In this document: in pieces, positions 34,972 to 42,554 of the stretch
How the letters are laid out: every line of letters begins with the position of its first letter
Numbering within the stretch: the first letter of the stretch is position 1
Made by a program: the position numbers and the translations under genes
Assembly: GCF_022458745.1 (NCBI RefSeq)
Contig: NZ_JAJJJF010000009.1
Location: 1 to 64,000 of the forward strand
Reading direction: 5' to 3'
Source: Bacillus piscicola
GTDB lineage: Bacteria > Bacillota > Bacilli > Bacillales > Marinococcaceae
Length of the DNA stretch: 64,000 bases
The notes under the pieces: generated by a model
Seen by the model: the letters and a program-made list of their open reading frames with translations, nothing else
What the model was told of the DNA's origin: nothing
Databases searched by the model: none

Positions 34972-35841
34972 TTATACATGACTCTTCGCATAACGACTGA
35001 TGAGTCCCACTAGAATCTCGTATACTTCTCCTTCCAGTCTCTGTTCAAAAATAATGTCGAGGCCGTTCACCTTTTTTTCTAAGGTAGACGCAGCATACGT
35101 TTTTCCGGTCTCTATAAGGTATTTACCTTGTATATAAGACCTTTTGTTTTTCACTCTTGTTAGAACGTCAATTCCATGCTTGTCTTTTAAATATTCATAG
35201 AGTTCATTCCAACATTCATTAATGTTTCGCGTACCTTTCATGCGTGCGTACTCCATCACTTTTCGATTGATGTGCGCTCGGGAAGGTTTTTCAGTGAGGT
35301 AATTAGAGATTGATGTAACTTTGGATTCGGTGTCTTGAGAATTTTTTTCTAATTCATTAACTTTCGCTTCTTGGCTTACTAACTGCTGCGCTAGTTGAAG
35401 GATCACTTCAGCCGGCGACGAGTGTGTTTTTAATTGGGAGGGAGTTTCTGCTATTTCCTCTTTTAAATCAAAATATTCATCCAACAGTCTGTCGTAGTAG
35501 ATCCAAGATGCTTCATCATCAAATATTTTCATGAGTTTCGCGTATCCTCGTTCAGATAATAGATAGATATTATTCGATCTATTCACTGCTTTTTGTTTTA
35601 AGATTCCGTGGTACATGAGATGTACCAGAAAATCATGCTCCTTGAGGTCGATAATATCCACGTGATTCCGAAAGCGAGAGCGGTGCATGTTAATGGCTCT
35701 ATTGACCGCTTTGAGTGACTTACCATGAATATCCGCGATGTGATGAGCTAACATTGCTTTTTTGTTCTTGCCAAACCCTCCGTAAATACAGGGGATGTCT
35801 ACTCCACATACCAGTGCTGATTCTTGTAACTGTAATTCCAT
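34972..35841 (-). CDS. ORF6N/ORF6C-type antirepressor-like DNA-binding protein, first gene after leader copy 3
   Basis: 289 aa. Residues about 20-110 look like ORF6N/ANT: MLAHHIADIHGKSLKAVNRA and HRSRFRNHVDIIDL. A coiled coil (QLAQQLVSQEAKVNELEKNS) follows, and the C-terminal part resembles ORF6C (RAHINRKVMEYARMKGTRNI, CWNELYEYLKDKHGID). Such proteins in phages and plasmids are antirepressors. It is the first gene behind leader copy 3 and could regulate the array. Family call is from pattern and moderately sure. Confidence 0.65.
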   Translation of the reverse strand: MELQLQESALVCGVDIPCIYGGFGKNKKAMLAHHIADIHGKSLKAVNRAINMHRSRFRNHVDIIDLKEHDFLVHLMYHGILKQKAVNRSNNIYLLSERGYAKLMKIFDDEASWIYYDRLLDEYFDLKEEIAETPSQLKTHSSPAEVILQLAQQLVSQEAKVNELEKNSQDTESKVTSISNYLTEKPSRAHINRKVMEYARMKGTRNINECWNELYEYLKDKHGIDVLTRVKNKRSYIQGKYLIETGKTYAASTLEKKVNGLDIIFEQRLEGEVYEILVGLISRYAKSHV

Positions 35842-35860
35842 CTTTTGATCCTCCTATTTT

Positions 35861-36205
35861 TTGGTTTTTACGCACAAAAAAAGGGCGTACCCAAAAATCA
35901 ATTGATTTTTAGATACGCCCTGTGCGTTTATATTTATATTTTGTGAACAGAAGACATACGTCTCCCATTGTCACCCCTGGGATAAAAAAATTATCCGCTT
36001 TCCACATGAAGGTTTGATTTCCTCCGGCTCACATAGTTACGTGGGAAGGTATTCAAACGGTACTCTTAGACAAGCAGCAACTTACACTACAAGTCTATTG
36101 AAATGTCCACATCCTCCGGCTCACCTATTAGGTGGAGAGGTACAAGACAACATTGACGACATAAATTACAATTAACATTATACATCAACTAAGATAAGTT
36201 TACAA
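35861..36205 (-). promoter_or_regulatory. Leader element copy 3: sigma-A promoter, structured leader RNA and terminator
   Basis: About 310 bp nearly identical to copies 1 and 2, ending upstream at ATAAATTACA (36170), after which the sequence differs. A promoter is nevertheless present: -35 TTGTAA (36200-36205), 17-bp spacer, -10 TATAAT (36177-36182) on the minus strand. Both AGCCGGAGGA hairpin modules and the terminator (35883-35920, T7) are kept. The next gene starts at 35841. So the leader part is conserved while the promoter is of separate sequence. Confidence 0.8.
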
Positions 36206-36223
36206 TATTTTTTGTAAGCTTTA

Positions 36224-37402
36224 CTATTCTTGCACGAGTCTTCTGGGATTTTCAGCATTTGACTTCGCCCCGTTCCAACCTCCTCCAACATGTGTTTCAA
36301 AATGAAGGTGAGGGCCTGTAGATCTTCCGGTGTTACCCATTTTTGCAATTTCCTGCCCTGCTGACACCTTGTCCCCTACAGAGACAGAGAATTGATTGAG
36401 ATGCGCATAGAGTGTCTCGTATGTTTGACCATTAATGAAATGTTTAATCGTAACCGTGTTCCCATATCCGTTCATGTGTCTAGCCCTCGTTACTTCACCG
36501 TCTGCTGCTGCGATGACACTGGTTCCTATCTTATTCGCATAATCAATTCCATTATGCATTCGCCCCCAGCGAGAGCCAAACTCTGAAGAAATAACACCAG
36601 TCGTCGGACGAAGGAACACTTTCCCCTCGGCAAGAGCTACTTGGTCTAGATTGGTCGTCTGTGCTGAATTTATGCGATTCTGTTCTGCTTTTTCTTCTTT
36701 TGCTTTGGCTAATCTTTTCTCTGTTTCTTTTAATTGTTGGTGAACTGTTTCAATGGCTTCCTTTTTTCCTTTTTCTAATTCTCTGTATCTACTTTCTAGC
36801 GCTTTCATTGTCTCATTCTTTTCTTTTAATAAAATTAATTCGTGGGTAAGTTCTTCTTCTCCGTATTCCAAAGAAGCTTTGATGGACTCATATTGATCTT
36901 GCATTGTTGCATTCGTGCTCACGATTTTCTGATGATCGATAAATCGACTGAGCATATCTCCTAAATCTCTACTATCAAATAAGAGGTCCAAATACGATTC
37001 ACTTTTCTGTTGCATACGTCCACTATCTTGAATAAAATGTTTATATTTTTCTCTAGTTTGTTCATTTTTTTCCCAGACACGTCCGATTTTATCAATTTCT
37101 TTTTGTTTTTTTATTATTTGTTCTTGATAGTCATGCATGATCTCACCCAAAAAAGCAATCTTCTCATCGTGCTCCTTTGTCTCTTTCTCCAGTTCTTTTG
37201 CTTTGCCTTTCAACACGGAAACTTGATCACGTAGCTCAGGAAGTTTAAATTCATTATCTTCTGTTTGGTTTAATTCAGTTTTTGTTTCTACAACATGTGG
37301 TTCAGTCTCAGCTTGTCCGTTAGCAAATACGGAGGTTGGAAGAGATAGAATAAGAGAAGCACCAACTACCCCTGTCACAACCATTGTTTGAAGTGCTTTC
37401 AT
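36224..37402 (-). CDS. Secreted M23 peptidoglycan endopeptidase with coiled coil
   Basis: 392 aa. A signal peptide (residues 1-28, ending VFANG), a long coiled coil (about 45-245: LRDQVSVLKGKAKELEKETK and on, similar to EnvC/CwlO-like proteins), then an M23 domain: RMHNGIDYANKIG (His and Asp of the zinc site), GYGNTVTIKH and GPHLHFETHVG (HxH). It cleaves cross-links in the wall outside the cell. Its neighbourhood with the VirD4-like coupling protein suggests that it opens the wall for DNA transfer, as plasmid-coded lytic enzymes do. A terminator-like hairpin (37459-37501) lies 5'. Confidence 0.9.
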   Translation of the reverse strand: MKALQTMVVTGVVGASLILSLPTSVFANGQAETEPHVVETKTELNQTEDNEFKLPELRDQVSVLKGKAKELEKETKEHDEKIAFLGEIMHDYQEQIIKKQKEIDKIGRVWEKNEQTREKYKHFIQDSGRMQQKSESYLDLLFDSRDLGDMLSRFIDHQKIVSTNATMQDQYESIKASLEYGEEELTHELILLKEKNETMKALESRYRELEKGKKEAIETVHQQLKETEKRLAKAKEEKAEQNRINSAQTTNLDQVALAEGKVFLRPTTGVISSEFGSRWGRMHNGIDYANKIGTSVIAAADGEVTRARHMNGYGNTVTIKHFINGQTYETLYAHLNQFSVSVGDKVSAGQEIAKMGNTGRSTGPHLHFETHVGGGWNGAKSNAENPRRLVQE

Positions 37403-37458
37403 TCACCTTTACCTTCTTTCTATTTATGAGTATTCGAATATATATACAGAAAGCAAAA

Positions 37459-37501
37459 GAAAGCTGTCTCCCTTTCGTACTACTGGTGATCGACAGCTTT
37501 C
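37459..37501 (-). terminator. Intrinsic terminator-like hairpin 5' of the M23 gene
   Basis: On the minus strand GAAAGCTGTC pairs with GACAGCTTTC (10 bp), followed by TTTTGC. It overlaps the last codons of the upstream gene. Good stem, modest T-run. Confidence 0.65.
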
Positions 37502-38241
37502 GTTTGATTATTGTTTTTCTCTTGCAGTAGCGCGTTTTCGTTTACCCATCCTCCTTGATGCCATAGGTAAAACATGCTCTCAAAATCTTTATGTCTCAGT
37601 TCTTTGTCTGTCGTTACCCTTATTTTGTTTTGCTTCAAATAGGGATTTAAGGATTCCAAGTATATTAAATCTTCACATACACAAATAATAGGTTTTTTAG
37701 GGTTAGAGCGGGCAAGCAACTTTTGTATTTTTTCTTTGTTTTCACGAACAACTAATACATTAAAATGTTTTTTTTCGCCTTTTGCCTGAATCCCCCCGAT
37801 AAAAGGGGGCTCGACTTCGGTGATTTGTAAGTCTGAATAGATGTTTTTTAGCTTGTCATACAGTTGAAAGAAGATCAGACGTTCAAGCACCATATATTCA
37901 TTTAACTGAAACCACTCGTTTTTTTTAGATGGACATCGCAAAAACTCTATACCGGTTGCTCCTAATGTATAAATAGGAATGATTTCGTTATTGCGTATAA
38001 GTTCATGGCGCTTAATCTGGCGATATCTTTCCATTTTTTTAACTCTCTGATTATCTCGACCCAGGAATATAGCTTTTAATTGTGCCCGTCCAATTACTCC
38101 TATTTTTTCTATGGCGTGCAGGGCATTTAGTTCTTTTTCACTTTGAATGTCTAATCCTTTTATAAGGCTAGATTCAGTGGAAAGTATACGATTCCACTTT
38201 ATTGTATAAGAGTGGAATGCCGACAAACGAGATAGTTCCAT
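37480..38241 (-). CDS. Winged-helix, replication-relaxation-like protein
   Basis: 253 aa. Residues about 38-110 (LNALHAIEKIGVIGRAQLKA and HELIRNNEIIPIYTLGATGI) look like a winged helix-turn-helix with a beta hairpin, as in replication-relaxation (Replic_Relax) proteins. The rest has alpha/beta segments including IICVCEDLIYLESLNPYLKQ. It may be distantly related to the 58753-59898 protein. Role in transfer or replication not shown. Its ATG lies 10 nt after the stop of the S1 gene. Confidence 0.45.
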   Translation of the reverse strand: MELSRLSAFHSYTIKWNRILSTESSLIKGLDIQSEKELNALHAIEKIGVIGRAQLKAIFLGRDNQRVKKMERYRQIKRHELIRNNEIIPIYTLGATGIEFLRCPSKKNEWFQLNEYMVLERLIFFQLYDKLKNIYSDLQITEVEPPFIGGIQAKGEKKHFNVLVVRENKEKIQKLLARSNPKKPIICVCEDLIYLESLNPYLKQNKIRVTTDKELRHKDFESMFYLWHQGGWVNENALLQEKNNNQTKAVDHQ

Positions 38242-38250
38242 AGGTAACCC

Positions 38251-39141
38251 CTACTTTTTAGCCCTCTGAATAACTTTTATAACACGGCCCGTAATTTTTT
38301 GATTCTCCTCATCAATTTCTCTTATTCTGACGAGCACTTTATCCCCGGCGTTTAGTGCCTCAAATTTCATATGTGGGGCTAAACAATTAATCCCTGGCAT
38401 TAACTTAATGAAATTACCAAATTCTCTTACACCTGACACTGTGCCGGAGTATTCAAAACGTTCATTGTAGAACTTTCTAACGTTTATCCAAGGATCTGAG
38501 ATTGTCTGTTTCCGGCTGACTTCAATTCTTTCATTTTCTCGGTCAAAACTAAGTACCTTTACTGGAATTTTTTCTTCCACTTTTACTTTTTCGCGAAGAT
38601 CGTTTATCCAGTCATAATCGTATTCTGATACATCCATAGTTGTTTCAATGCCCCCTATTTGGAGCAGCATGTAGTTTTTATTAACAAAACGAACAACAGC
38701 GTTTACGATAACATTGCTTTCGACACCCTTTTCTTCTGCCTTCCGGAATGCCTCTTCTAACCTATTGAATGTGGCCCCCTTCATGTGTTCCAGAGCCGCT
38801 TTTCTGCTTCCTATAAAAAGATCTCGCTCTCTATCAATCCCAATCACTTTAAAATCAATTGACGTACCCATCATGTTTCGGAGCTGACGATAGTCTTTCG
38901 CTTCCATTTGTTCCATAGGAATTATCCCTTTGACCGTTCCTATTCTTACTACCGCGCAAGGAGTGTCATTTTCTCCTTGTCCATGATTTTCAATCGCTAT
39001 CATTTCTGACTGTAAGATGGTACTGTTCTGTCTAGCTGAATACACTTTTTCTAATGCACGTTGCCTTTCCTCTTCCTCCGTAATAGGTTCATTGGTTTGA
39101 TAACCTTCAACAAAAATATCAAGCATTGTTTCTTCGCTCAT
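38251..39141 (-). CDS. S1-domain RNA-binding protein
   Basis: 296 aa from ATG 39141 (AAGGAGG upstream). Three S1-like OB domains can be traced: the first around CAVVRIGTVKGIIPMEQM, the second around VIVNAVVRFVNKNYMLLQIG, the third around YSGTVSGVREFGNFIKLMPG with KVLVRIREIDEENQKITGRV. Spacing resembles RpsA-type tandem S1 repeats. It probably binds mRNA or a structured RNA. A plasmid-coded S1 protein is unusual and is a candidate RNA-binding partner for the repeated leader elements, although nothing in the sequence proves this. Confidence 0.75.
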   Translation of the reverse strand: MSEETMLDIFVEGYQTNEPITEEEERQRALEKVYSARQNSTILQSEMIAIENHGQGENDTPCAVVRIGTVKGIIPMEQMEAKDYRQLRNMMGTSIDFKVIGIDRERDLFIGSRKAALEHMKGATFNRLEEAFRKAEEKGVESNVIVNAVVRFVNKNYMLLQIGGIETTMDVSEYDYDWINDLREKVKVEEKIPVKVLSFDRENERIEVSRKQTISDPWINVRKFYNERFEYSGTVSGVREFGNFIKLMPGINCLAPHMKFEALNAGDKVLVRIREIDEENQKITGRVIKVIQRAKK

Positions 39142-39176
39142 TGTTTTTTCCTCCTTAATCTTGATCAATATAGTTG

Positions 39177-41135
39177 CTAAAAGAAAACTCCGAGATCCTC
39201 TCCCCCTTCTCCTTTGGGTGATGATTCATCTTTGTTTTCATGATTTGTATCTTGGTCATAATCAAGTTCGTTATCAGTGGCATATATTGTGTCTTTTCTC
39301 AGTTGTTCCTTGTCCTCTTCGATGGGAGACTCTTTAGTTGTTTCAACCAGTTCATTTACAATATTGACATCGACGACAGCTTCATTTTCTTCTTCCTCGA
39401 GGACTTGTTCTCTTATGTCGCCTTCCGCTATTTTCGTTGTTTCCAAGTTTTCCTGTTCGTTCATTCCTTTTCCATCCATCTGTTCCTCTTCCACGCTATC
39501 TATTGATAAGGTATTATGATCCTTCTTTCTTTCTAGCGGTTGATAGCTGATCAACGATGGGGAAAAGGTATGGCCGACACTTTCTGATGCCACCATTGTT
39601 TCTTGTGTTTCTGCATTTTCTTCATGTGCAACCTTATCTAAAACAGGGCTGACGGAAGAGGATTCTTTCATCGCATCATTATGTTGTTTTTTCTCTTCTA
39701 GTTGCTTACGAATAATGGCCAACTTCTTCTGCTTTTTTATAAATTTCCGAAACTGCCATTTAGGGACATGTTGATTTACCAATTCTTTTTCTTCTTTTTC
39801 CAATGTTTGATTTTTTACCTTGCGAAAGTGCTCACGTAACTCCTTAGGGTCTCTCGGAATAAAGTTTCCCATCCCAACACCTGGTGGTTGGGGCGTTCCA
39901 TCTTTTAGAAGCTTATGAATGAAATGCATCTTGGGTAAACCATCCATGATGAGAGAGTACGAAAATCGCTCTTTCTCCATCTCTCTGTCACTGGTCATTT
40001 TCGGTTGCCATTGCTTCAAAATGTTTCCGTCATACCGCTTTTCTGTCACTGACAGTAGGTCCATTCCCATTTCTTTCGATACTTCCTGGGCGTCTTCGGC
40101 ACTAAGCCCTCCAAAGATAATTTTGTTACGGCAGGAAGTTAGAATCGCTTTTTTCATGGCTCGTGCGTTGATTTGACCAGAATCGACTTCCAACTGTCCC
40201 AAAGATTGAACAGCGAATAGTCCAGCCACTCTGTATTCAGCAGCGATGGACAAAAAGCGCTCTACGTCTGGGTTTATATAACGGCTATACTCATCAATGA
40301 TGAGATAATGCGGAATGCGAGTGTTTTCAGTTCCTGGACGACGGAATGTAGCTAACTGCATGTGCATGGCAACAAACTGTCCAAAAGCATCACCTGCAGC
40401 ACCCAGTTTTCCAAGTGCTGTGTTGATCGCAAGGATACCACCCTCTTTAAAATGGAGATCAAGATCCATGTCACTTTTTTTCGATATGAGCGGACGCAGG
40501 TAATCATTGGACATTAGATTATCTAATTGCGCTCTCAATCCTAAAACAAGACTTCGGAACTTATCCGCATCCTTACCTTGCAGTAGTTCGTTTTCAAAGA
40601 ACTCAACCAGTTCCGGGTCAAGCCTGGACTGTCTCAGCTTCTCCACGTTTGATTTTAGTACCTTTTCATTACGGAGGTTTCGAAGAACATCGATTAAGTA
40701 CATGTCGTCTTCATACAACGTTTTTAACAAGAGAGTGATTTTTCTTGTCGATAATTCCTGTACTAACTGAAAAAAAGCTTCCTGTTTCCCGAACATTGAC
40801 TTGAGCACTGCAACCGTTGCCTCTGCAATATCGGTTTTGGGTCCTTTCATGACGTTCAGTGCTTCTGATTCATCGGGATACAGCGGGTCAATGTAATGAT
40901 AGGGGATTTCCAATTCATCACATATTTCTTTGACAGCACGTACAATATCCCCCTTCGGCTCAATCACGGTTAAGCCAGCCGGAATGCCCTTAGCACGCTG
41001 TTCTAATACCTGCAATACAATAGGTTTCAGAATAGTCGCGGTTTTTCCGCTTCTCGTTGGACCGACGATCAATGTATGGGTAAAAGCATCGGAGCCGCCC
41101 CATTTTAATACTTCATGTTTGTTTGCACCATTCAC
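39177..41135 (-). CDS. VirD4/TraG-type conjugative coupling protein (soluble ATPase part)
   Basis: 652 aa. Walker A is VGPTRSGKT (25-32 of the protein), then LTVIEPKGDIVRAVKEI, and Walker B is HYLIIDEYSRY (DE 281-282), the TraG/VirD4 pattern; an RGxxL-like region and VAGLFAVQSLGQ follow. The last 200 residues are acidic and of low complexity. There is no N-terminal membrane anchor; the gene just upstream (41169-41702) encodes a separate membrane protein that may provide it. It would deliver DNA to the transfer channel. In this window it is the best evidence for conjugation. Confidence 0.85.
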   Translation of the reverse strand: MNGANKHEVLKWGGSDAFTHTLIVGPTRSGKTATILKPIVLQVLEQRAKGIPAGLTVIEPKGDIVRAVKEICDELEIPYHYIDPLYPDESEALNVMKGPKTDIAEATVAVLKSMFGKQEAFFQLVQELSTRKITLLLKTLYEDDMYLIDVLRNLRNEKVLKSNVEKLRQSRLDPELVEFFENELLQGKDADKFRSLVLGLRAQLDNLMSNDYLRPLISKKSDMDLDLHFKEGGILAINTALGKLGAAGDAFGQFVAMHMQLATFRRPGTENTRIPHYLIIDEYSRYINPDVERFLSIAAEYRVAGLFAVQSLGQLEVDSGQINARAMKKAILTSCRNKIIFGGLSAEDAQEVSKEMGMDLLSVTEKRYDGNILKQWQPKMTSDREMEKERFSYSLIMDGLPKMHFIHKLLKDGTPQPPGVGMGNFIPRDPKELREHFRKVKNQTLEKEEKELVNQHVPKWQFRKFIKKQKKLAIIRKQLEEKKQHNDAMKESSSVSPVLDKVAHEENAETQETMVASESVGHTFSPSLISYQPLERKKDHNTLSIDSVEEEQMDGKGMNEQENLETTKIAEGDIREQVLEEEENEAVVDVNIVNELVETTKESPIEEDKEQLRKDTIYATDNELDYDQDTNHENKDESSPKGEGGEDLGVFF

Positions 41136-41168
41136 GTCTCACTCCCCCCTATTGAAATCAAATCTGTG

Positions 41169-41702
41169 CTAACGGTTCGTTGATTTTCTTTTTTCTAATT
41201 CGACCTCTTCTCCTAACACAAAATACAATGAGTTGTCCGTCTTTACTTCATCTTCTGGAGTCATAAACCACCCAATCCATCCAAATTGTTTCACTTTATT
41301 TTTCTTATATTGAATCGTGGTATCTAAGCTCGCTAGGGATTCTCTTGCTGACCGTGGTGTTTTTTTCACCTGCATACGCACTTTTGGTTCCTCATGAAAA
41401 TGTTTTTTATAACTAAGAAATATTCCAACACCAACCGCAATACTGCTCACAAGTGTAAGAACTAACATGAGGAGACGGTGAATCGGCCAATTCAGCACAA
41501 CGTTAAGAATAGAAAGAAAAGATACCCACGTAGCCATACCTGCAAAAATCATGGCAAAGTAACCAAAATACCGGCGAAACCGTGTTATGGAAAACAACGT
41601 TAATGGGATACCGATGATAAGGGTCAACCATTTGCTCACAACAGAGATAACAGCAAAAAATAAAGCGCAAATGTACAAAAGAAACATAAAAATAATGCTC
41701 AT
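41169..41702 (-). CDS. Membrane protein, likely separate membrane anchor of the coupling protein
   Basis: 177 aa from ATG 41702 (GAAGGGATC upstream); a longer form from ATG 41789 overlaps the upstream stop (TGATG) and is possible. Three or four transmembrane helices fill the first 100 residues (MFLLYICALFFAVISVVSKW, FAMIFAGMATWVSFLSILNV, LLMLVLTLVSSIAVGVGIFL). A basic cytoplasmic tail follows. It lies 33 nt before the coupling-protein gene, whose product lacks membrane segments, so a split VirD4 is likely. Confidence 0.6.
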   Translation of the reverse strand: MSIIFMFLLYICALFFAVISVVSKWLTLIIGIPLTLFSITRFRRYFGYFAMIFAGMATWVSFLSILNVVLNWPIHRLLMLVLTLVSSIAVGVGIFLSYKKHFHEEPKVRMQVKKTPRSARESLASLDTTIQYKKNKVKQFGWIGWFMTPEDEVKTDNSLYFVLGEEVELEKRKSTNR

Positions 41703-41788
41703 ACAAGATCCCTTCTTACAGATTTTCTGTACGAGAAACCCCTTTGCAATTCTGAAGCGCACCCTTTTGGAAAAGGATAACACCGACA

Positions 41789-41947
41789 TCAAGCTACAGT
41801 TTTCTTGAGAGTTTCAGTATGTGACCCTAAACTATCAGGAGCTAAAGGATACGATTGAAAGACGCTTATCGCTAACGTCACCCCCAATAAAGAGATCATT
41901 AAACCATACGCCAGAGTATCTCTTTTCTTTTGAGGACGGTTTGTCAT
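41789..41947 (-). CDS. 52-aa single-pass membrane peptide
   Basis: The frame from ATG 41947 to TGA 41789 is preceded by GAGGAGGTG, a very good ribosome site. The product (MTNRPQKKRDTLAYGLMISL and on) has a positively charged start and one hydrophobic helix at about 13-31, then an extracytoplasmic tail. Its stop overlaps the possible ATG of the next membrane gene (TGATG). Probably a small component of the transfer machinery. Confidence 0.6.
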   Translation of the reverse strand: MTNRPQKKRDTLAYGLMISLLGVTLAISVFQSYPLAPDSLGSHTETLKKTVA

Positions 41948-41968
41948 GGAGCTGTTCACCTCCTCTCG

Positions 41969-42193
41969 TTATTGCATCATCTCTGCGTTATACTCGTGAA
42001 TTTTATAGTGAATAGTAAGGAAATGAATATCGTCTTTTGTGCACTCTTTATATGCCTCGTATATTGATTTTTGTGCGTCCTCTTTCATCCCACTCAGTTG
42101 CTCTAAAACCTCCTGTTTGGGGAGTAAGTCTGGGACGGATTGAAACAAGATCTTCCATTCAGAAATCAAGCTATTTATCACATCTGTTTTCAT
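41969..42193 (-). CDS. 74-aa protein of unknown function, first gene of the coupling-protein array
   Basis: A helical, acidic small protein (MKTDVINSLISEWKILFQSV) with AAGGAGGTG before the ATG at 42193. No family recognised. A promoter (42481-42509) and a long terminator-like hairpin (42297-42351) lie upstream, so it is the promoter-proximal gene of this array. Confidence 0.55.
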   Translation of the reverse strand: MKTDVINSLISEWKILFQSVPDLLPKQEVLEQLSGMKEDAQKSIYEAYKECTKDDIHFLTIHYKIHEYNAEMMQ

Positions 42194-42296
42194 TCTTTAA
42201 AGCACCTCCTTACGCTAATTTCCGTCACCTTTTTAGTTTTGGTTTGGTGAGGATTATAAACTGTAAGCAATCAATGAATCGTTTTATACAAATAAA

Positions 42297-42351
42297 ACCC
42301 CCAGAGTCACTCGTGTCTATTAATAAAAGACCTCGAGCAAACTCTGGGGGT
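42297..42351 (-). terminator. Long terminator hairpin between a promoter and the coupling-protein array
   Basis: On the minus strand ACCCCCAGAGT pairs with ACTCTGGGGGT (11 bp) with a further CTCG-aGGTCT/AGAC-a-CGAG inner stem and is followed by TTTATTTG. It ends the upstream topoisomerase transcript or attenuates the array, or both. Confidence 0.7.
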
Positions 42352-42480
42352 TCCAGTGGTTTGCATGTATGAAATTGTTAACATGCTACTACTATGCGTG
42401 TAATGGGGGACACATAGGGTTAAGAATCATTGCAATCTTTAGGATCATTGGGGTCGTTAATTTATTTTAACGATAAGTAA

Positions 42481-42509
42481 ATTGTAAGATATAAATTTAC
42501 AAAAATCAA
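42481..42509 (-). promoter_or_regulatory. Sigma-A promoter of the coupling-protein array
   Basis: On the minus strand -35 TTGATT (42504-42509), 17-bp spacer, -10 TACAAT (42481-42486). The start would be near 42474, giving a leader of about 280 nt to the ATG at 42193. The rest of the 42352-42554 gap is AT-rich, and I see no gene in it. Confidence 0.65.
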
Positions 42510-42554
42510 GATAAAAACGTCATTTTTTAACTAATAATTAAAATTTATGGTTTT

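Noticed and set aside
16132-36205. Three 300-bp repeats as insertion sequences or MITEs
   Set aside because: No terminal inverted repeats or target duplications seen, same orientation each time, and always directly 5' of an array with promoter and terminator kept. Not fully excluded.
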